Assembly (NCBI RefSeq): GCF_014898055.3
Contig: NW_023601212.1
Location: 44,442,329-44,506,328, forward strand
Length of the DNA stretch: 64,000 nt
From: Talpa occidentalis
Lineage: Eukaryota; Chordata; Mammalia; Eulipotyphla; Talpidae
Direction of reading: 5' to 3'
The position numbers and the translations under genes are program-made. Positions 22,414 to 33,236 of the stretch are shown piece by piece (position 1 is the first letter of the stretch; each line of letters begins with the position of its first letter). The notes below the pieces were generated by a model. That model saw nothing but the letters and a program-made list of their open reading frames with translations. It was not told where the DNA came from and did no database searches.

Positions 22414-23842
22414 CTTGGGTGTGCTTCTCTGCTCCCCTCTGTTTCCTCCAGGAGCCATATGTCAGTTTCAAGCAGTCTTTACTGGAGAAAGGTCCCTGTT
22501 CTAAAATGCCAATGTGGGACTCACTCCCCTGTTGCCTGGTCTGCCCCGGCGGTGGGTTCCTGCTACCCTCTGGGCTTGGACTGCAGGCCAGAGGGGTCTG
22601 GCATGGGCGAACTTCCCCCGCTCACCTCTGGCTCCTGAGGAAGCCTTCTGCAGGTAGTCTTTACTGAAGAAATGTCCCTGTTCTAAAATGGTGATGTGGG
22701 ACACACTCCCTGCGCGTCCGGTCTCAGGCACACTCTTCTGTGTGCCTGGTCTGCCCCATCTGTGGGTGCTCGCTCCCCCTGTGGGTTCAGACTACTGGTC
22801 GGAAGGGGCCCGGCGTGGGCTAACTCCCCAGCTGGCCACTGGCTCCTCCAGGAGCCTCTGCTGGTTTCAAGTCGCTAGGTGGCCAGGAGATCTCTCCTAG
22901 AGCCCTTGGGGAGCTGATTTTCCACCCCGTGGGACAGGGACCAGAGCAAGAATGGTAGGGTAAACCTCAACGGCTTGGGGTGCTGTGTCTGCCTTGTTCC
23001 CCACCGTCGTGGGGAACCCACGCCCCTAATTTTTTGCCCCGGGTCTCAGTTCCAAAGCCCTCAGTTCCAGGACGCGGGCTGTAGCCCAGTTCAGTGGCGC
23101 GGGAATGGCGCCTTTTGAATCCCGCTCCCGTGCCTGGGTGCCTGGTTCCTGCTCACTCAGTGAGGGCCTCCGCGCATCTCCCCACAAGCCTAGGTCGCAG
23201 GCTCAGGGACCTGGGCAGCTGCGATCCGGATCCGCATTTGCTTTTCAACCGCACTGCTTTTCCGCACGATCCCGATTCTGATCCGCAATTGCTTTTCCAG
23301 CGTGCCGCTTTTCCGCGCAATCCCGATCCCGATCCGTATTTGCTTTTCCAGTGTGCGCTGATTTCCACGCAAGCTTACCGGGTCGCCCAGGGCTGTGTGC
23401 TGGTGCTGGTCTCCTCCTGGGGGGGGGCTCTTTTTAATGGCGCCTGGAGCTCACCTCGGCGGCGAATCCTGCAGGATTCCCCACAGCTCCCGTTCACGGG
23501 GTGTGGTGGCTGAAATAGTTCCTTTCCACTCACAGTCCCTCTTGCTGTGTAGTTTGTTCTTGTTGGTCGTTTTAGTTTGTTTTTTTTTTTTCCTCCTCCT
23601 CTCTCCTGGTCAGAGAGTGCCGACTTTGTGGGCAGGGGAGGGAGCAGGGTTCTGCGCTTTCCTCCCTTCCGGTCCTCTTTTATGGCAAGTTTCTTTTTCG
23701 GGCAGTTTGTTGGAGTCACCCGTTTATCTTCTGTGTCCCAGTTCTCACTGGGACCTTCCCCTTTTCCTCCCTATTAACTTTTTTAATGGGAGATCTTACT
23801 CACAGCGTCTCCTCGCCGCCATGTTGCTCCGCCCCCCTCTAA
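22414..23842 (-). promoter_or_regulatory. L1 5' UTR (internal promoter region)
   Basis: This GC- and CpG-rich leader is upstream of ORF1 on the minus strand, where mammalian L1s carry their internal pol II promoter. Two related units of about 200 bp (about 22,440-22,640 and 22,640-22,880) share TCACCTCTGGCTCCTG...AAATGTCCCTGTTCTAAAATG. A 51-bp tandem repeat lies at 23,229-23,372. The 5' end reads GGCGGAGCAACATGGCGGCG on the minus strand. Confidence 0.8.
23229..23372. repeat. 51-bp tandem repeat in the L1 5' UTR
   Basis: Units start at 23,229, 23,280 and 23,331, each opening GATCCG(C/T)A(T/A)TTGCTTTTC. The period is exactly 51. The third unit is partial and diverged. The related L1 at 13,123 has one copy at the corresponding place (about 13,540-13,610). 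Confidence 0.88.
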
Positions 23843-23925
23843 TGTATGCATTTTCATTTTGGTTATATTTCCCATACAATTGCACCCCCTCCCTTATTTT
23901 GACTCTAGTCCTTCCTAGCAAATTA
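23843..23925 (-). mobile_element. L1 3' UTR scrap
   Basis: ATGCATTTTCATTTTGG...CATACAATTGCACCCCC resembles the L1 3' UTR at 6,955-7,010 in the same orientation. It directly abuts the 5' end of the full-length L1, so that element may have landed in an older L1. Confidence 0.6.
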
Positions 23926-24822
23926 TATTTTAACAGAACTTAAAACTACAATCTGAAGTGTCAGTTCCTGGTTAATTATTTTACCATTTTTTTTGTTTAC
24001 TAATGCAGTTTTATATTTCTACCACATTAATTTTATGCTGGTATTTTATATTTTCCCCAATTCTTAAAATTTGTGACCACAGACACATACATCACATTGT
24101 GAGATGGTGCTTATGAGCTGACAATGAACAGCAGCATAGTCAGCCCACCTTCCAGACCAAGAAATGGTAAGTGCCCTTATCCATGAGGGTCTCCTCTCTT
24201 TGCATTACAGTTTTCTACTCCACAGGAATCCTTGCTGTTAGACTCCTCCGGGACAAGACATTTCGGAGAGTCAACTGCTTGCTTGGGTAAAAATCCTTTT
24301 TACACAATTCAGCCAATCCATGCTACATACTCCAGCCATCATCTGTTTCTCTGACACACTAGCTGATATATCTCCCTCCCTAAATGAACCCATGACAAGA
24401 TAGCAGGCAACAAAAGAGGCATTATGCCCAGAGGCCAGTGAAGTGATTCAGTGATGAATAATAAGCTGAACCCTATCTATTCTTTACCCTGCAAATGCCC
24501 AATATAGATTCCCCCTTCCTGCTGATTTTTTTCCTGACAGACCAGGTGTTTCTCCATGTCCCCCAAATGATATGATGATTCATTTTCTTGGGATTGAAAC
24601 TAGTAAACTTTCAATCCATTAACAAATACATTTTATAGAGAAATTGCAATAGAAGAGAGGTAGACTCCATAAAGAAATTTTAAAAAAAAAACCTACTTCT
24701 AAAGTCAGATTATATAATTATTTCTGGTTCTCTCACATTTTGAGTCCTGAAGTCACAATCATTTCTACAGTGCAAGGGCAATTAGCCTTTTATTGTTTCC
24801 TTCCAAAAGAGTCTTTTAAGAG
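23926..24822. other. Unassigned DNA downstream of the OR pseudogene
   Basis: There is no gene signature. By position it is the 3' flank of the OR at 24,823-25,716. Confidence 0.4.
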
Positions 24823-25716
24823 CTATCTTATGTCTCTGTTCCACAGACTGTAGATGAAGGGGTTCAGCATGGGTATGAGCACAGTGTACATCACCGAGGC
24901 TATTGCACTCGAGTGTGAGCTGTGGGGGGCAGCAGAGCTAAGGTACACTCCTAGGACTGCACAATAAAATAAGGAGAAAATTGAGAGGTGAGATGCACAG
25001 GTGGAGAATGCTTTATACTTGCCCTGAGCTGATGAGTTGGCACATATGGAAGATATTATCTTAGAGTAAGAGTTTAAGATCCCAAAGAGGGATGCACCAC
25101 CCCAGAACCCAGCTGCAAAATAAATCACCATGTTATTCAGAAAAGTATCAGAACAGGCAAGTTGGATCATCTGGTTGCGTTCACAAAAAAATGGGAGATT
25201 TTCAAGTCTTTACAGGAGGACAACCTCAATATCATTAAGCTTTGTATCAAGGAATGCAGGACATTCAGGATACAGGACACCAGAACCAACAGTCCATAGA
25301 GATGGGCATTCATCATGACTGTGTAGTGGAAGGAGTGGCAGATGGCCACAAAGTTGTCATAGGCTATCACAGTCAGAAGTAAGTCATCCATTCCTCCAAA
25401 GAGCAGAAAAAAATACAGCTGGCTGATGCAACCTTCATAGGTTATAACTTTGCTCTGTTTCTGTATATTTACCAACATTTTGGAGATGGTGGTGGAGGTG
25501 AAACATGTCCACAAAGGACAGGTTGGAGAGGAAGAGGTACATGGACGTGCGGAGGTGGGAGTCTGAGCTGATGGCCAGAATGATGAGCAGTTTTCCAAAC
25601 ACAGTGATCAGATACATGGAGAGAAAAAGTCCAAAGATAAGTTGTTCTAATTTTGCATTCTCTGAAAATCCTAAGAGACAAAATTCTATAATTCATGTAA
25701 AGTTCTCTGGTTCCAT
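24823..25716 (-). pseudogene. Olfactory receptor pseudogene (OR7-like)
   Basis: The ATG at 25,714-25,716 is followed by a stop after six codons (MEPENFT then stop). Beyond it TM1 ([16 protein letters not shown]), the [20 protein letters not shown] loop/TM2 block, a TM3 region with [10 protein letters not shown], and later the [26 protein letters not shown] and [12 protein letters not shown] blocks are all present. It ends at a stop at 24,823. Length (about 298 codons) is normal, but at least two frameshifts (near 25,500 and 25,170) and the early stop inactivate it. The DRY-type motif after TM3 has N instead of R. No neighbouring gene depends on it. Confidence 0.92.
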
Positions 25717-25826
25717 GTAGTGGAGGTAACTAAAAGGATTGGTTTAAAAAAAAAAGATTAATTTTCACATAAACATTCATTATTAATATGTTTAAATCTC
25801 TATTTTCAGTCAAGAAAATAACTTAG

Positions 25827-26122
25827 GTTTTTTGTTTGTTTGTTTGTTTGTTTGTTTGTTTTAAAGATTTATTTATTTTATACAAGAACCAGAGTACAGG
25901 CCAGATGCACAGGAGGGTGAGAGGACTCACCAGAGACAGAGCAGGGAGCAGAACAAGCAGACTGATGAAATACACTGCTGAGGGGAGCAGCAGGTGCAAC
26001 TGGAGAGGTCTGCCACAACATTTGGGACCCTTGCCAGCTGGCCAGGATCGAACTGGCACTGCAGAGGCTGCAGACAGCCTCACAGCACTGCGCTCAACTG
26101 CCTATGCCACAAGGGGAGGCCC
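25827..26122 (-). mobile_element. tRNA-derived SINE with a (GTTT)n tail
   Basis: (GTTT)n at 25,827-25,860, then AAAGATTTATTTATTTTATACAAG, the CACTGCTGAGGGGAGCAG core and a head ending AAGGGGAGGCCC. It lies just upstream of the OR pseudogene start. Confidence 0.92.
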
Positions 26123-27915
26123 TAGCTTAGGGTTTTATGTATGTCTTTTCCCTTTTATAAAACCCCTGTTCCATATTTGTTTATGAATTTTTGTCCTAAT
26201 TTCAGCTTGTTCACAAGAGCTCACCATCCAACCATTCTCATGCGAAGTTTCTTAGACATTGGGAATATTAAATGAATGCTGACAATGGGAATTATCTAGG
26301 TATGGATACAAAGCTGTGGAAAAGATATATTTGTGTAGATAGCTTCACATAATTATGTATATATGTTTATTGAGCACAACACACATTTATATATCTATAA
26401 TTTCAATATCATATTAATGAACTTATATATTAGCTTATACATTTTGGTGTATATAATATGTTTCATTGTCAGGGTGAGAGATAATATTGAAATATTCTCA
26501 CATGGAACCTCTTCTTTTAACTTTTAGGTTTGAATTTTAATCTCATTTTTGAGAAATCTGATGGACACACTGGTCCGGGCTGTGGTCTCCAATCACAAGG
26601 CTAAGCCTTCCTCAGACCAACTCTATACATCCTGCTCAGTGTCCACACACATTTATTTCATTGTCCTCTGACTGTGACAATATAATGCATGCACAGAAGG
26701 AGAATTGTTTTTCATTTGCTTTATTCACTTCAAGGCATAATTACTCTGCCTTTACATTAAAACTTGCATTTATGTGGTCAATCATTTAACAAAAATAGAT
26801 TTATGGAGCAGAAAAGAATGCAGTATGTAGTAAATTAGTTAAATAAAGTGGTTTCAAACTGTATTAATCAAAATTGAATGGAACATTGAAAACTATGAAA
26901 TAAGATATATAATAACAGTAATTTAACACTATCAAAGTGGATTAACAATTTAAGGCACAGACTTAAATATAATAGAATAAGCATATAATGATCTAGAATT
27001 TTCTGGTATGTATCACATGTTGAATACTTTTTGTTGAATGAATCATGAATTAGGTCTCAATAAATTTGGATGGTTAAGGTGTGGCAAGATTGTACTTTAA
27101 TTTAGTTGAAAAAGACTGGGCTGCTGGATGAAAACAGACATAAATTGCTGTCCACCTGGAAGAGACCAAAGATGATCTTCTACTCCACACATTCACAAAA
27201 ATTACTGAAGTTGTAGCTCATTATAGAAGTAAATAGTACATTTTACAGAAAAACTTGAAAACTACTTATAAAATCTACAGGTGGTTAATATAATATTACT
27301 TAAGGTGCAAAACTTGAGGAAGACAGATATATCTAAATAAGTGAAATATAAACATTTTTAGAAGCCCAAAATCCCACCAAAAGGCAACTTTTAATTTACA
27401 AAAAAATAATTGAAAGACTGGATACTATAGGAAAATAGGCAAATAATATATGGAAATATAGTAATGATCACTCCTTGTTGGACAACAGTGTAAACAATTT
27501 CAATTATTTCTGTTGTGTTGTTGTATTCACAATTTTTATAAAGAATATGTATTCACAATTTTGATAAAGAATATGAGATTATCAAAAGTATAAATGGTGA
27601 AGCTAAACCATGAAAATATGTGGAACCAACTGATGAAAAAGTCAGAATCATACTGATTAGAAGGCGGTGCATAAAGCAGTGCTTAATAAGAAGGAAAGTA
27701 GAGAAATACTGGAGTGTAAAATCATCATCAAACATGAAAAACAGTTTTCATATGCTCAAGATTCTACTCATGAATGTGAATTAATGCATATGTGCATAAT
27801 ATGGAAAGAAGAATTTTGGAAAAAAAACTAGGACTTTAGGAAGGAAGAACTACCTTCCTTGGGTTAAATTGGGTTAAATTAGCTTAAATTCAGCAGTTTC
27901 AAAATAATTTATTAA
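26123..27915. other. Unassigned AT-rich DNA
   Basis: About 1.8 kb with no recognisable gene or repeat family. The only ORF of note (27,553-27,735, -) has no family signature. 26,200-26,320 could be diverged OR upstream flank. Confidence 0.4.
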
Positions 27916-28185
27916 GGCCTCCCAGGTGGCACAAGGGTTTAAGTGCAGCACTGTGATGCTGTCTTGCAATCTCTGCAGCACAAGTGGGATACCTGGCAGC
28001 CTGGGAGCTACCCACATTGGTGTGGCCAGACCTTTCCTGCCTCGCCCGCTGCTCCCCTCAGCAGTTTATTTCAGTCAGTCTGCCTGTTCTGTTCCCCACT
28101 CTGTCTCTAGTGAATCCTCTTATGGTCCACACCTCTGGCCTATACCCCAGTTACTGTATGCATAAATAAATAAATCTTTAAAACA
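27916..28185 (+). mobile_element. tRNA-derived SINE, older subtype
   Basis: Head GGCCTCCCAGGTGGCAC, body CAGACCTTTCCTGCC...CTCAGCAGTTTATTTCAG, tail ATAAATAAATAAATCTTTAAAAC. Confidence 0.9.
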
Positions 28186-28324
28186 TTTTAATAATAAATA
28201 AATAATAATAATAAATGTTTAAAACATAATTTATTTCATAAATTATATTGTTCCTATGAAAAATGATTTTATATAAAGATATAAAATAGTAATAAGTTAA
28301 TGAAATTTACATGAATATATATTT

Positions 28325-28586
28325 TTAAAGATTTATTTATTTATTTATACAAGCACTGGGTGCAGTCAGAAGTGCAGGAGGGTGAGAGAATTCACCAGAG
28401 CCAGAGCAGGGAGCAGAACAGACAGACTGATGAAATAAACTGCTGAGGGGAGCAGCGGGCACCACAGGAGAGGTCTGCGTGCCATGAGGGATCCCTCGCT
28501 GGTGTCCAGGGATCGAACCTGCGCTGCAGAGGCTGCGGGCAGCTTCGCAGCCCAGCGCCCAACCTCTGGGCCACTGGGGAGGCCCT
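28325..28586 (-). mobile_element. tRNA-derived SINE, younger subtype
   Basis: Reverse copy: (ATTT)n tail, CAAGCACTGGGTGCAGTC, the AACTGCTGAGGGGAGCAG core, GGGATCGAACC, and head CTGGGGAGGCCC. Confidence 0.93.
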
Positions 28587-29223
28587 ACATGAATTTATTA
28601 CCAAAGTACTGGAAATAAAAATAATATAATAGAAAGGCTTTAAATATGTGTAGAAGAAGCTATCTAAGCATCATTTCATCTTATATAAAGATACATGGAT
28701 GCAAATGTGCTAATGTAATGGAAAGGTTATCTTTAGTCAAATGACAATGAAAAATATTTCCAAATGGGCAAACATGATGCAAATTTTGGAAGTAGATCTA
28801 AGGACAAAAAGAAAAAAATAAAGAATAAGGAATAACAAAGATGTGAAAACATGTTGCAAGTATGGATGGTGAATTTTTAGCATAGAATATGCAAAAGAAA
28901 CTTCAGCTTATTTTTATTTATGGAAAGGCTTTCTATGGGAAGAACAGTAAAGTAAGAGCTCAATTCTTTCAGTTAAAAAAGCAAAGTAGACCAGGCAACA
29001 TGAATCACTGCCAGAATTCACTAACCAAAATTTATAAACATGACCGTTTCCCCTCCCAAAGATCTGTATATATAGAACCAAATAGAAAATAGTGGTTAGT
29101 GAAAGAAAATCAGCTATTGTTTTCATGAATGAATACAATTAAACATAGACATAAAAACACTGACTTTACTATACAAAATCAAAGAACTCCTGCAGACAAT
29201 TTGAAATATAGAAAGTGCATATT
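28587..29223. other. Unassigned AT-rich DNA
   Basis: Nothing recognisable on either strand. Confidence 0.4.
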
Positions 29224-29518
29224 GGGGCTTCCCCGGTGGCGCAGCGGTTGAGCGCTGGGTTGCAAAGCTGCCCGCAGCCTCTGCAGTGCAAGTTCCATCC
29301 CCGGCTGCTCCCCGGGCACCAGAGGAGGGTCCCACATGGCGCGTAGGCCTCTCCTGCTGCCTGCTGCTCCCCTCAGCAGTGTACTTCGTTCCTTCTGCCT
29401 GCTCTGCTCCCGCCCTGGCTCTGGTAAATTCTCTCACCCTCCGGCACTTCTGACTGTACCCCAGTGCATGTATAAACAAAAAACAAACAAATAAATAAAT
29501 AAGAAAAAAAAAAAACAT
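29224..29518 (+). mobile_element. tRNA-derived SINE, younger subtype
   Basis: Complete head (GGCTTCCCCGGTGGCGCAG), body and AAAC/AAAT tail. It is followed by CATGCCTC, the same bases that follow the tail of the SINE at 2,222. No clear target duplication was found, probably because of the adjacent rearranged SINE. Confidence 0.9.
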
Positions 29519-29690
29519 GCCTCTGCGGAGAGCAGAACAGGCAGAAGGGCAGCGGTTGAGCGCTGGGTTGCGAAGCTGCCCGCAGCCTCTGCAGCGCCGG
29601 TTCCATCCCCAGCCGCTGGGTGAGGGTTCCACATGGCCCATCAGACCTCTCCTGCCGCCCGCTGCTCCCCTCAGCAGTGTACTTCTTGTA
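29519..29690 (+). mobile_element. Rearranged SINE fragment
   Basis: 29,526-29,548 is a piece of SINE in minus orientation (GAGAGCAGAACAGGCAG). It is joined directly to a plus-strand SINE from the A box (GCAGCGGTTGAGCGC) to CTCAGCAGTGTACTTC, with no A-rich tail. Confidence 0.8.
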
Positions 29691-29999
29691 TACAGTACAA
29701 TACAATGATTGTATTTCACTGTATATTGCTCCCCAGCTAAATACACTGTTTCTAACTCATGGTATTTGCAAAGATCCTTGGACTTATGTTCTGCTATTAG
29801 TAAAAAGATTTTAATCCTCCATTTCCCTAGTCTCATTCAACTTCTATTAATATCATTTTATTGTCAGCACTGACTTCTGCATTATAAAGTTCAATGTTCA
29901 CTTCAATTTTGATCAGCATAACTAGTGCATCAATTAGTCAAGCAATCATCAATCATGGTGTTCTCTAGTGTCCAGCCAAGGCTGGGTTAGCTCTCAGGT

Positions 30000-30650
30000 G
30001 ACCTAGGTGTTATTGGCTTTCTCTTCCTCTGAACTTCCCCTGCAGAACATCCATGAAATTTAGACTCACCTGGGTTGGGTTTTGGAAAGAAAAACCTCTG
30101 AGCAAAAATATAGATTCTGCCCCAGATGGTTGATGCCTGAGACTGAAGCCCAAATGAGACAGCAGTAAGGAGGGAAGCATTGGTCTCCCAGCCAGACTTT
30201 GAACTACAAAAACGGCAACCATGTCCTGTCAGCCCAGGTCGAACAAGATGATACAGGGCAGCAGAGGAGATATTCACAGCTCCCTGTATGTGCTCATTAG
30301 GTGCATTTCCCTCCTGTTACTATGACCTCTAATTGCACCATTTCCTGTGGGCGACTGGGTAGACAGAAGGAAAGTTCCTACTGACTCTGTTCCCGAAAAA
30401 GCAGATTAGAATCAGGTGAATTCAGTGCTTATTATTCCTTCTCCAAGAACTCTCCTGCCTTCCAGAAGTCTAATCTCACAGAACCTTATCCAAACCATGA
30501 CTTCAGGTTTTGTCTGAAGCCAAAAGTTGAGAAACCTCTGGATTTGGTTCCATGGATCTTCAAAACTTTGGTTTGTGGTGGTGAAACAGTTCACGGTCTA
30601 CAGAAAAGCTCATTTTCCCTCTTTAATGTGGGAGGGAACTGTGTTCTTTT
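30000..30650. other. Cluster duplication unit, paralogous to 36,660-37,200
   Basis: Same-orientation, diverged match to 36,660-37,200. Shared landmarks are GAGATATTCACAGCT against GAGATATTTACAGCT, TATTCCTTCTCC against TATTGCTCCTTCTC, TCCAGAAGTCTAATC against TCCAGAGGTCTAACC, and a GGTGGTGAAAC/AGTGGTGGGAAC end. The open frame 29,987-30,277 (-) has no family motif. It holds no gene. Confidence 0.65.
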
Positions 30651-30759
30651 ATATAAAATATGGGACCCTTAATTATTTGGTATCATGACACAATAAGCAA
30701 ATAATTCAGAATTCCATTCTTTTAAGTTCATTGTGTCCTTATTGAAATATCATTAACTA

Positions 30760-30790
30760 TGATATATATATATGTATATATATATATATT
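30760..30790. repeat. (TA)n microsatellite
   Basis: Alternating TA with one TG step. Confidence 0.9.
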
Positions 30791-30899
30791 ATGTTGTATG
30801 CTTGAACTTAACACCTTATAGAGAGTATGTGAATTAATTTTTACAAAGTAGCATGTTTATGAACTTACTCTCCATTACAGAGAGAAACTTAGAGGACTT

Positions 30900-31230
30900 A
30901 GTCACCATCCAAAATTATAAACTGACGATTCCTGGGATCTGACTTGAAATCGTGAGAATGCTGTGAGCCCTGAGTCACCAGCCAGGCAGTTCTCACAGAG
31001 GTGGTTTGCCCCAGGACACTTGGCAATGTTTGAAGGAAAGCTGGTAACCACCTGCAGCACCTAGGGCAATGGACAACACAACAATTATTCAAATGTGAGC
31101 AGCAAGAGGGAAGAATATCCAGAACTAACATTTCTCCTACTTCAGTGTGGTCAAGAGAATCTGCTGTTCTGACCAGATCAAAGGCGATGCTATGGCAGGT
31201 CATTCTGTGGCTGCCTTGAATAAAGGTGCT
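30900..31230. other. Possible ancient interspersed repeat
   Basis: The segment near 30,985-31,050 (GAGGTGGTTTGCCCCAGGACACTTGGCAATG) has the look of an old mammalian DNA-transposon consensus. I cannot name it from memory with certainty. The 101-codon ORF on the minus strand over it has no family motif. Confidence 0.35.
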
Positions 31231-31329
31231 GGGTCTTGACTACAGTCAGGTTTATACATTTTTAGCATTTTCCCACCAAGATCAATCTGTGTAATTTTGT
31301 TTGTTTTCCTTTTTTAATAGTTGCTATCT

Positions 31330-31790
31330 TTCTTTTTTAATATAATTTATTTTTTTTATTTATATATTTTACATCATTGTGTATTCCCCATAAAATTCTC
31401 CCCACCAGTTCACCTGTGAACCATCCCCATAGTTCCTTGGGCTCTTCTCTCCCCTGTGTTGATCCCTTATCCTCCCCTCCCTCACAGAATGTATGTTCTT
31501 TTGGGTGGCTTGCTAGCTTTGTTTTATTATTATTATTGTTGATTTGTTGTTGTGGTTTACTGATCCCTTATTTGGTTCCCCTATAGTCCTCCTATAAGTG
31601 AAACTATTGGATTTTTTTTTAAATTCACAATAGGTAAGATATGGAAACAACCCAAAAGCCCAAAAATAGATGACTGAATAAAGAAGATGTGGTATACATA
31701 TATATATATATACAATGGAACAGTAGTCAAGAATCAAAAAAGATAAACTCATTATATTCATAGCAACAGGGACAATTTGAAGGGCTCATG
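31330..31790 (-). mobile_element. 5'-inverted L1 (twin-primed), degraded
   Basis: The 3' UTR in minus orientation runs from 31,330 to about 31,618. It is joined to plus-strand ORF2-end sequence (GGTAAGATATGGAAACAACCC to AAAAAAGATAAACTCATTA). It is the same architecture as 6,878-7,354. Confidence 0.75.
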
Positions 31791-31959
31791 TTCAGTGAAA
31801 TCTCTGTATAATTTTGAAACAAAAGTGTATTCAATTAGTCTTGAGTCTGAAAAATTATATATTTGTATCTTTTCTTTAAGGGAACTTGAGTGAAATTAAA
31901 TAATATACTGATAAAATTTACTTGGTGGGAGGAGGAATAAGGGTTTTGTTCTGCTACTG

Positions 31960-32770
31960 CTATCTTTTAGGATTTGTTTTGTTTTAGGTTTGTCCATTCC
32001 TTTGCTTTTCTGTATTCCACATAGGAGTAAAATATCCCTTATTTTTCTTTGTCCTTCTGACTTATTTCACGCAGCATAATCTTCTCCTGATCCATTCATG
32101 TAGTTGCAAATGGCAAGAGTTCGTGTATTTTAATATCTGAGTAGTGTTCTTCTATTGTGTCTATAAACCATATCTTCTTAATCCACTAATCTTTTGTTGG
32201 GCACACAAAGGCTGTTCCCATAACTTGGCTATTGTAAATAATGCTGCAGTGAAAACAGGAGTGCTTATATTCCTTTGAATTAATATTTTTGTATTCTTTT
32301 TTTTTAAGCAGGTTTTTTTTTATTTTTTATTTTTACTCATTTATATAAGCACTGGGTACAGTCAGAAGCGCAGGAGAGTGAGAGAATTCACCAGAGCCAG
32401 AGCAGGGAGCAGAACAGGCAGACTGACGAAATCCGCTGCTGAGGGGAGCAGCGGGCAGCAGGAGAGGGCTGTGCGCCATGTGGGACCCTCCTCTGGTGGC
32501 CAGGGATAAAACTGGTGCTGCAGAGGCTGCAGGGGCAGCTTCACAACCAAGTGTTGAACTGCTGTGCCACCGGGGAGGCCCAGTATTTTTGTATTCTTTG
32601 CATAGTTACTTTGGATTGAAATTGTTGAAAACATGGAGATATATTTTTAACACTTTGAGAAACCCTTGCCAATATGCTTCTTTTAAATATGAGTCATTCT
32701 CAGTGAATAAGGTAGTATCTCATTATGTTTTTGATTTACATACCCCTGATAAGTGAAGTTGAAAATTTTT
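31960..32770 (-). mobile_element. Old L1 ORF2-end fragment, split by a SINE
   Basis: Minus-strand L1 homology (TTATTTCACGCAGCATAATC, TTGGCTATTGTAAATAATGC) runs to about 32,299 and resumes after the SINE to about 32,770 (TGAGTCATTCTCAGTG...GATAAGTGAAGTTG). Confidence 0.75.
32300..32581 (-). mobile_element. tRNA-derived SINE, younger subtype
   Basis: Reverse copy with a T-rich tail, GCACTGGGTACAGTC, the CGCTGCTGAGGGGAGCAG core and head ACCGGGGAGGCCC. The surrounding CAGTATTTTTGTATTCTTT against AATATTTTTGTATTCTTTT indicates the target duplication (about 32,283-32,300 and 32,582-32,599). Confidence 0.92.
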
Positions 32771-33090
32771 TAAACTTTTAAATTTTCTTACATCATTGCT
32801 CATTTTTGTATATTATACCCCATAAATCTCCCACCAACATATCACCTTTGACCCATCACTGTAGGCCCTTGCACTCTTCCTCTCCCTGTTTTGATCACTC
32901 CCCCTCCCTCTCCCCTGCTGTTTGCCTCAGATATATAATTCGCTTGCAATTTTCATCTTCTTTTTGACACTTTTGGTTTTCCTATATTCTTCCTAGAAGT
33001 GAGACCATTTGATGTTTATCGTTTTCCTTCCAACTTATTTCACTCACTGATCATAATGCCTTCCAGTTCCAACCACATTGCACAAATGAG
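32771..33090 (-). mobile_element. L1 3'-end fragment truncating an OR
   Basis: Minus-strand L1 3' UTR and terminal ORF2 (CATCATTGCTCATTTTTGTA, TTATTTCACTCACTGATCATAATG, CCAACCACATTGCAC). Its 5' end abuts OR coding sequence at about 33,090. Confidence 0.8.
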
Positions 33091-33236
33091 TTGACAGCCA
33101 GGATGATAAACAGGTTCCCAAAGATAGTGATCAAGTACATGAAGAGGAAAAACCCAAATATGAGAGACTGCAGTTGAGGCTCCTCTGATAATCCCTGAAG
33201 AAATATTGAAATTTTTGTATCATTGCCTGTTTCCAT
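33091..33236 (-). pseudogene. Olfactory receptor N-terminal fragment
   Basis: From ATG 33,234-33,236 the minus strand reads about 48 open codons of a class II OR: an N-glycosylation-like [14 protein letters not shown], then TM1 with [18 protein letters not shown]. After AVNS the frame runs into L1 sequence and the remaining receptor (about 260 codons) is absent from the window. The N-terminus is well preserved compared with the other ORs here, so the loss may have been by a single truncating event. The 5' flank (TTCCATGTGGTGGAGATGAC) matches those of the other two ORs. Confidence 0.88.

Larger units (their letters stand above)
17157..23842 (-). mobile_element. Near full-length young L1
   Basis: The minus-strand order is 5' UTR (23,842-22,414), ORF1 (22,413-21,238), a short intergenic region, ORF2 (21,163-17,347), 3' UTR and poly(A), seen as a T run from 17,157. 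The G-rich 3' UTR segment (17,236-17,275, C-rich on plus) is typical of mammalian L1. A 100-N gap lies in ORF1 (21,483-21,582). Length is about 6.6 kb when the N block is discounted. I could not identify a target duplication. Confidence 0.93.

Noticed and set aside
29987..30277. 96-codon minus-strand ORF as a host gene
   Set aside because: No family motif and no splice structure. The paralogous block at 36,660-37,200 does not preserve the frame.
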